In this document: in pieces, positions 14,509-18,724 of the stretch
Layout: the number at the start of each line of letters is the position of its first letter
How positions within the stretch are numbered: the first letter of the stretch is position 1
From: Oscillospiraceae bacterium
Lineage (GTDB): Bacteria > Bacillota > Clostridia > Oscillospirales > Oscillospiraceae
Reading direction: 5' to 3'
NCBI GenBank assembly: GCA_017936205.1
Contig: JAGBGB010000062.1
Coordinates: forward strand, 1-18,724
DNA: 18,724 bases
The notes under the pieces: model-generated
Told to the model about the DNA's origin: nothing
What the model saw: the letters and a program-made list of their open reading frames with translations, nothing else
The model's database searches: none
Made by a program: the position numbers and the translations under genes

Positions 14509-15321
14509 ATGAATTGTAAGAAATGTGGACGCCCCATGGGCAACAAGGGCTATTGTGCCATCTGTGATGCGAAGCAGGTCGCACAGAAGAACGCTGCAGC
14601 TGCGGAAAAGAAGGCAAAGCTGAAGAAGTACGGCTTGATCGGTGGCATTGCTGCCGCTGTGATCGCTTTGGCACTGATCCTGATCTTCGCCATCGACTGG
14701 AATAAGGAAGAGCCCTTCACCACAAACGATGACGGCAATACCACCACCACGGCTCCTGCACAGGTAGAGAGCAACGGCAAGCACGCGCCCGGCAGCTTCA
14801 GCTTCGATACCATCAGCGGCAAGCACCATGTTGCCATCGAGGTCAAGGACTACGGCACCATCAAGGTAGAGTTAGATGCAGATGTGGCTCCCATTACCGT
14901 TGCCAACTTCCTGAACCTGACAGAGAGCGGCTTCTATAACGGTCTGACCTTCCACCGCATTATGGAGGGCTTCATGATGCAGGGTGGCGACCCCGAGGGC
15001 ACCGGCATGGGCGGCTCCGACATTGAGATCAAGGGCGAATTTACCGCCAACGGTGTGAACAACACCCTGAGCCACACCCGTGGTGCCATCTCCATGGCAA
15101 GAAACGGCTACAGCATGGACAGCGGCAGCTCTCAGTTCTTCATCGTACATCAGGACTCCCTGTTCTTAGACGGACAGTATGCCTGCTTCGGCTATGTCAC
15201 CGAGGGCATGGATGTGGTAGACGCTGTTTGCGAATACAGCACTTCTGTGGTTACCGATGACAACGGCTCCGTCCCTGCGGACAAGCAGCCCGGCATCGTT
15301 TCCGTTACGGTGATCGACTGA
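14509..15321 (+). CDS. Membrane-anchored cyclophilin-type peptidyl-prolyl isomerase with zinc-ribbon-like N-terminus
   Basis: This 270-residue protein has three parts. The N-terminus is a short Cys4 cluster, Cys3, Cys6, Cys16 and Cys19 (CKKCGRP, GYCAICD), typical of a small zinc ribbon. A basic helix (about 30-40) leads into one transmembrane segment at about 41-63. After a Thr-rich linker (about 69-95) comes a cyclophilin domain at about 104-269. It shows FHRIMEGFMMQGGDP (148-162), with Arg150, Phe155 and Gln158 in the usual catalytic positions, and SSQFFIV (207-213). By the positive-inside rule the ribbon is cytoplasmic and the isomerase domain outside, so it probably assists folding of exported proteins. 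AGGAGG lies 8 nt before the ATG. It is 32 nt after mnmA, and its TGA overlaps the topB ATG as TGATG. The isomerase call is strong; zinc binding is inferred. Confidence 0.94.
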   Translation: MNCKKCGRPMGNKGYCAICDAKQVAQKNAAAAEKKAKLKKYGLIGGIAAAVIALALILIFAIDWNKEEPFTTNDDGNTTTTAPAQVESNGKHAPGSFSFDTISGKHHVAIEVKDYGTIKVELDADVAPITVANFLNLTESGFYNGLTFHRIMEGFMMQGGDPEGTGMGGSDIEIKGEFTANGVNNTLSHTRGAISMARNGYSMDSGSSQFFIVHQDSLFLDGQYACFGYVTEGMDVVDAVCEYSTSVVTDDNGSVPADKQPGIVSVTVID

Positions 15322-17492
15322 TGGGGAAGTCCTTAGTATTGGCAGAGAAGCCCTCTGTTGGCCGTGAGCTTGCCCGTGTTTTGGGCTGCAAGCGGGGCGG
15401 CGAGGGCTATATGGAAGGGGATCGCTATGTTGTGACCTGGGCTCTGGGCCACTTGGTCACTTTGGCTGACCCCGATGTGTACGAGAAGAAGTGGGAGAAG
15501 TGGGATATGGCAGACCTGCCCATGCTCCCCCAGAATATGAAGTTAGTGGTCATCGGACAGACCTCCCGACAGTTTAAGGTGGTTCAGAGCCTTATGAAGC
15601 GTGGAGATATTTCCGATCTGATCATTGCAACGGATGCAGGCCGTGAGGGTGAGCTGGTTGCCCGCTGGATCATGATCAAGGCAGGCTGGAAGAAGCCCAC
15701 CAAGCGGCTGTGGATCTCCTCCCAGACCGACAAGGCGATCAAGGAAGGCTTCGCCAAGCTCCGCCCTGCCGCCGACTATGATAACCTTTTCCGCTCCGCA
15801 CAGGCACGGAGCGAGGCAGACTGGATCGTGGGACTCAATGTGACCCGTGCTCTGACCTGCCGCCACAATGCCCAGCTATCTGCAGGCAGAGTCCAGACCC
15901 CCACCCTTGCTCTTATTGTAGACAGGGAGAAGGAGATCCGCAGCTTCGTCCCCCGTGAGTATTACGGTGTGCGGCTGAAAGCCGGTGGCTTCTGTGCAAG
16001 CTATCGGGACAAGAACAACAACGCCCGCAGCTTCGACCGCAGCGTTATGGAGAGGATCGCCGCCGCCTGTGAAAAAGGGGAGTGCGTTCTCACGCAGGTG
16101 CGGAAAATGCGGCGGCAAACGCCCCCTCCCGCAGCCTATGACCTGACAGAGCTGCAGCGGGATGCCAACAAGAAGTACGCCTACTCCGCAAAGGAGACCC
16201 TGAATCTCATGCAGTCCCTGTATGAGCAGCACAAGCTCCTGACCTACCCCAGAACGGATTCCCGATATATTTCCGACGATGTGGTTCCCACCCTTCCCGA
16301 CCGCCTGAAGGCAGTGATGGTGGACAGCTACAAGCCCTTCGCCCAGGAGCTTATGCGCAACCGCCCCCTGAAGACCAAGTATCTGGTGAACAATGCCAAG
16401 GTTACGGATCACCATGCCATAATCCCTACGGAGGAGAGCCCCGACCTGTGGCAGCTCTCCGGCCCGGAGCGGAATATTTACGATCTGGTGGTTCGCCGCT
16501 TCTTGGCTGTCCTCATGCCTCCCTATGAGTATGAGGAGGTGGAGCTGACCCTGAATTGTGCCGGACATAACTTCACCGCCAAGGGGAAGATCGTCCTCAA
16601 TGCAGGCTGGAAGGCAGTCTATGACCGCAACTTCTCCTTCGATGAGGAAGAGGACGACAGCCAGAGCCTGCCGGATGTTCGTCAGGGACAGCGGCTGAAG
16701 GTCTCCTCCGTGCAGGTGACCACCGGCAAGACACCCCCTCCCCCTCGCTATACCGAGGCGACCCTGCTCACCGCCATGGAGCATCCCCAGACTCAGGTAC
16801 AGGACAAGGAGCAGCGGAAGATCTTGGAGGAAACCGGTGGCTTAGGTACTCCTGCCACCCGTGCGGATATTATTGAGAAGCTGTTCTCCGCCTTCTACAT
16901 CGAGCGCAGAGGGAAGGAGCTGGTTCCCACCTCCAAGGGGATGCAGTTAGTAGAGCTGGCTCCCAAGGATCTGCGCTCTGCCACCCTCACTGCCAAGTGG
17001 GAGGATCGGCTGTCCCGGATCGCCAAGGGACAGGAACGGGACTTTAAGTTTATTGAAGAAATGCGCAGCTATGCCGGTAAGCTGGTCAATGATGTGAAGC
17101 TCAGCGAAGCCAAGTACACCCACGACAACCAGACCCGTAAGGCCTGCCCCGACTGCGGTAAGTTTCTGCTGCTGGTCAAGGGCAAGAAGGGGGAAATGCT
17201 GGTCTGCCCCGACCGAGAGTGCGGCTACCGCAAGTCCGTGACCCAGACCACCAATGCTCGCTGCCCCAACTGCTTCAAGAAAATGGAGCTCCGAGGGGAA
17301 GGGGACAACCAGATGTTCGCCTGTGTCTGCGGCTACCGTGAGAAGCTCTCTGCCTTCAAGGAACGCAGAGCCTCCGCAGGCGCCGGGAAACGGGATGTGC
17401 AGAATTATTTGAACAATCAGAAGAAGGAAGAGCCTAAGAACAACGCCATGGCAGATGCTCTGGCACAGTGGCTGGCTCAGAATCAGAAGTAA
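15321..17492 (+). CDS. topB: DNA topoisomerase III (type IA)
   Basis: This 723-residue enzyme relaxes and decatenates DNA by single-strand passage. The N-terminal TOPRIM domain has LAEKPSVGRELA (7-18) and ATDAGREGELVARW (103-116), with Glu9, Asp105 and Glu109 as expected acidic residues. SAGRVQTPTL (187-196) follows, then the active-site Tyr309 in LLTYPRTDSRYISDD (306-320). A later conserved segment is GGLGTPATRADIIEKL (506-521). The C-terminus has two probable zinc-binding Cys clusters, at 609/612/629/634 and 648/651/668/670, then a charged tail. This fits TopB-like enzymes better than TopA, given the gene length and start. Its ATG overlaps the cyclophilin stop by 1 nt and has only a weak GGTGA site, suggesting coupling. 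The SPFH gene begins 16 nt after its stop. Confidence 0.95.
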   Translation: MGKSLVLAEKPSVGRELARVLGCKRGGEGYMEGDRYVVTWALGHLVTLADPDVYEKKWEKWDMADLPMLPQNMKLVVIGQTSRQFKVVQSLMKRGDISDLIIATDAGREGELVARWIMIKAGWKKPTKRLWISSQTDKAIKEGFAKLRPAADYDNLFRSAQARSEADWIVGLNVTRALTCRHNAQLSAGRVQTPTLALIVDREKEIRSFVPREYYGVRLKAGGFCASYRDKNNNARSFDRSVMERIAAACEKGECVLTQVRKMRRQTPPPAAYDLTELQRDANKKYAYSAKETLNLMQSLYEQHKLLTYPRTDSRYISDDVVPTLPDRLKAVMVDSYKPFAQELMRNRPLKTKYLVNNAKVTDHHAIIPTEESPDLWQLSGPERNIYDLVVRRFLAVLMPPYEYEEVELTLNCAGHNFTAKGKIVLNAGWKAVYDRNFSFDEEEDDSQSLPDVRQGQRLKVSSVQVTTGKTPPPPRYTEATLLTAMEHPQTQVQDKEQRKILEETGGLGTPATRADIIEKLFSAFYIERRGKELVPTSKGMQLVELAPKDLRSATLTAKWEDRLSRIAKGQERDFKFIEEMRSYAGKLVNDVKLSEAKYTHDNQTRKACPDCGKFLLLVKGKKGEMLVCPDRECGYRKSVTQTTNARCPNCFKKMELRGEGDNQMFACVCGYREKLSAFKERRASAGAGKRDVQNYLNNQKKEEPKNNAMADALAQWLAQNQK

Positions 17493-17508
17493 CAGGAGGT
17501 TTTTTATT

Positions 17509-18462
17509 ATGGCATTATTTGCAATCGGGATCGTGCTGACACTGATCCTGTTTATCGCCCTTGGTTTTACCTTTAATAATACCAAGATCAAGTGGAAGCT
17601 CAACGGAAAGCAGGCACTGTCCCTGCTGGGCTTGGGCGTGATGGTTCTTGCCTGCTATGTGTCCGTTCCCACGGGACACACCGGTGTTGTGACCACCTTC
17701 GGCAAGGTTGAGGATTTTACCTTGGAAGCCGGCGTACACTTCAAGCTCCCCTGGCAGGAGGTTGTGAAGATGGATAACCGTGTGCAGAAGAGCACTCTGG
17801 ATATGTCCTGCTTCTCCTCCGACATTCAGGAGGTAGCCCTGACCTATACCGTAAACTACCAGATCAGCAAGCAGGATGCTATGACCATCTATAAGACCAT
17901 CGGCACCGATTATTATAATACGGTCATCGCTCCCTGCATCACCGAGGCAGTGAAGATCGTCACAGCTCGCTACAACGCAGAGGAGCTGATCTCCAGCCGC
18001 AGCGATATGGCAGGAGAGGTAGAGAAGGTCTTAGAAGAGAAGCTGCTGCAGTACAACATTGAGCTGGTAGGGACTTCCATTGAGAATATGGACTTTACCG
18101 ATGCCTTCACCGATGCAGTAGAAGCCAAGCAGGTCGCAGAGCAGAACAAGCTCCGTGCAGAGACCGAGGCAGAGCAGAAGGTATTGGAAGCAAACGCTGC
18201 TGCCGAGATCAAGAAGGTAGAAGCCGATGCAGAGGCCTACCAGACCATCACCCGTGCAGAGGCAGAGGCAAAGGCAAACCGAGAGATTGCCGAATCCCTG
18301 ACCCAGTCCCTCATTGACTACACCTATGCCCAGACATGGGACGGCAAGCTGCCTACCTTCATGACGGGAGAGAACGGTATGCTGCCCTTCATGAACGTAG
18401 ACAAGCTGGTAGAGGACAGCACTCCCGAGGTCACCACCCCTGCCACCACTCCCGCAGAATAA
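17509..18462 (+). CDS. SPFH/prohibitin-family membrane protein
   Basis: This 317-residue protein has two hydrophobic segments, at about 2-21 and 36-52, then an SPFH (prohibitin/HflC-like) domain beginning with PTGHTGVVTTFGKV (54-67) and running to about 200. An Ala/Glu-rich coiled coil spans about 203-262. The tail ends in Thr, Pro and Glu repeats. Such proteins form large membrane-associated rings that organise membrane microdomains or regulate membrane proteases such as FtsH. No HflK partner or protease gene is in view, so the role is open. The ATG at 17509, with AGGAGG 9 nt upstream, is preferred over an in-frame start at 17455 inside topB. It is the last gene of the mnmA operon and is followed by a strong terminator. 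Confidence 0.92.
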   Translation: MALFAIGIVLTLILFIALGFTFNNTKIKWKLNGKQALSLLGLGVMVLACYVSVPTGHTGVVTTFGKVEDFTLEAGVHFKLPWQEVVKMDNRVQKSTLDMSCFSSDIQEVALTYTVNYQISKQDAMTIYKTIGTDYYNTVIAPCITEAVKIVTARYNAEELISSRSDMAGEVEKVLEEKLLQYNIELVGTSIENMDFTDAFTDAVEAKQVAEQNKLRAETEAEQKVLEANAAAEIKKVEADAEAYQTITRAEAEAKANREIAESLTQSLIDYTYAQTWDGKLPTFMTGENGMLPFMNVDKLVEDSTPEVTTPATTPAE

Positions 18463-18477
18463 TCCCATATCCCCAAG

Positions 18478-18516
18478 TCGGTCGGATCGCCCCACAGCGA
18501 CCCGACCGATTTTCTT
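18478..18516 (+). terminator. Intrinsic terminator of the mnmA-SPFH operon
   Basis: TCGGTCGG pairs fully with CCGACCGA. After one mismatch, TCGC pairs with GCGA around a CCCACA loop. The stem is followed at once by TTTTCTT. It begins 15 nt past the SPFH stop codon. This is a textbook Rho-independent terminator. Confidence 0.92.
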
Positions 18517-18545
18517 AGTTGAAGCCAAAAGTATGCCCCCATGAT

Positions 18546-18611
18546 CCCAATTCCTATTTGTCGACGAGTGTTTCGTAAACACCGTAGGGAACGGCCTATG
18601 TGCCGTTCCGG
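18546..18611 (+). repeat. Palindromic repeat module downstream of the SPFH operon
   Basis: The module starts with CCCAATTCCTATTTGTCGA, a match of 17 of 19 to the box at 11458-11476. A small hairpin follows, GTGTTT-CGT-AAACAC (18568-18582), then CGTAGGG. Next is the palindrome GGAACGGC, loop CTATGT, GCCGTTCC, and then CCGG. The palindrome is unlike that of the 11.5-kb copy in sequence but matches it in position and pairing. It lies about 30 nt beyond the terminator, in the direction of the operon. The remaining bases to the window end (18612-18724) hold no gene or structure that I can support. Confidence 0.72.
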
Positions 18612-18724
18612 GAACCATCGCAATCTATACAGGCTAACAGAGTTAGAAAACAGCTGAAAATATCCGAAATATAGGAAGTTTTACGGTTCATTTCTTCTAA
18701 AATCGCACCTGCGAATTTCGATAC

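Noticed and set aside
15876..16784. 302-codon open frame on the minus strand opposite topB
   Set aside because: It is antisense to conserved topB regions including the active-site Tyr, is Gly/Leu-rich without a recognisable fold, and has no ribosome site that I can support.
17455..17508. Upstream in-frame start for the SPFH gene inside topB
   Set aside because: AGGAGG lies 9 nt before the ATG at 17509, whereas the longer start is inside topB coding sequence without a site.

Overview
The window reads as chromosomal housekeeping DNA from a Gram-positive anaerobe, most likely a class Clostridia member and perhaps of the Oscillospiraceae/Ruminococcaceae type. The grounds are a Gram-positive PolC replicase, the gene order uppS-cdsA-dxr-rseP-(ispG)-polC, a non-mevalonate isoprenoid pathway, a YlmH-type S4 protein, Shine-Dalgarno sites close to AAGGAGG, and sigma-A-like promoters. 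The family-level placement is inference. I see no prophage, transposase, CRISPR array, rRNA or tRNA.

Layout: all genes from the left edge to about 13.35 kb are on the minus strand, and all genes from 13.45 kb to 18.46 kb are on the plus strand. Read in transcription order, the minus strand has three blocks. (1) A DUF2156 protein and a GNAT acetyltransferase (13333 to 11682) overlap by ATGA and follow a good promoter at 13368-13395. (2) After a 251-bp repeat-filled gap comes the envelope/replication operon uppS, cdsA, dxr, rseP, ispG, polC (11430 to 2247), with gaps of 1 to 19 nt. It covers undecaprenyl diphosphate synthesis, CDP-diacylglycerol synthesis, two MEP-pathway steps, a site-2 protease and the replicative polymerase. 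(3) A uridine phosphorylase-like gene follows, with its own clear promoter (TTGATG, 17 bp, TATAAT). After it come a small acidic-tailed membrane protein, a hairpin, and the S4-domain gene ylmH.

The plus strand carries one compact operon from a divergent promoter: mnmA (tRNA 2-thiouridylase), a membrane-anchored cyclophilin with an N-terminal zinc-ribbon-like segment, topB (topoisomerase III) and an SPFH/prohibitin-family membrane protein. It ends at a strong intrinsic terminator at 18478-18516.

The feature that ordinary gene annotation does not explain is a dispersed palindromic repeat. A ~62-bp module has a conserved box (AATTCCKATTTGTCGA), then CGTAGGG, then a palindrome whose sequence differs between copies while pairing is kept, then CCGG. 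It is seen complete at 18546-18611, as an inverted pair enclosing two perfect hairpins at 11458-11660, and as an edge-cut fragment at 1-20. The copies lie just beyond the ends of transcription units. This looks like a REP/BIME- or MITE-like family and is the best candidate here for something little described. The coding content is otherwise conventional.
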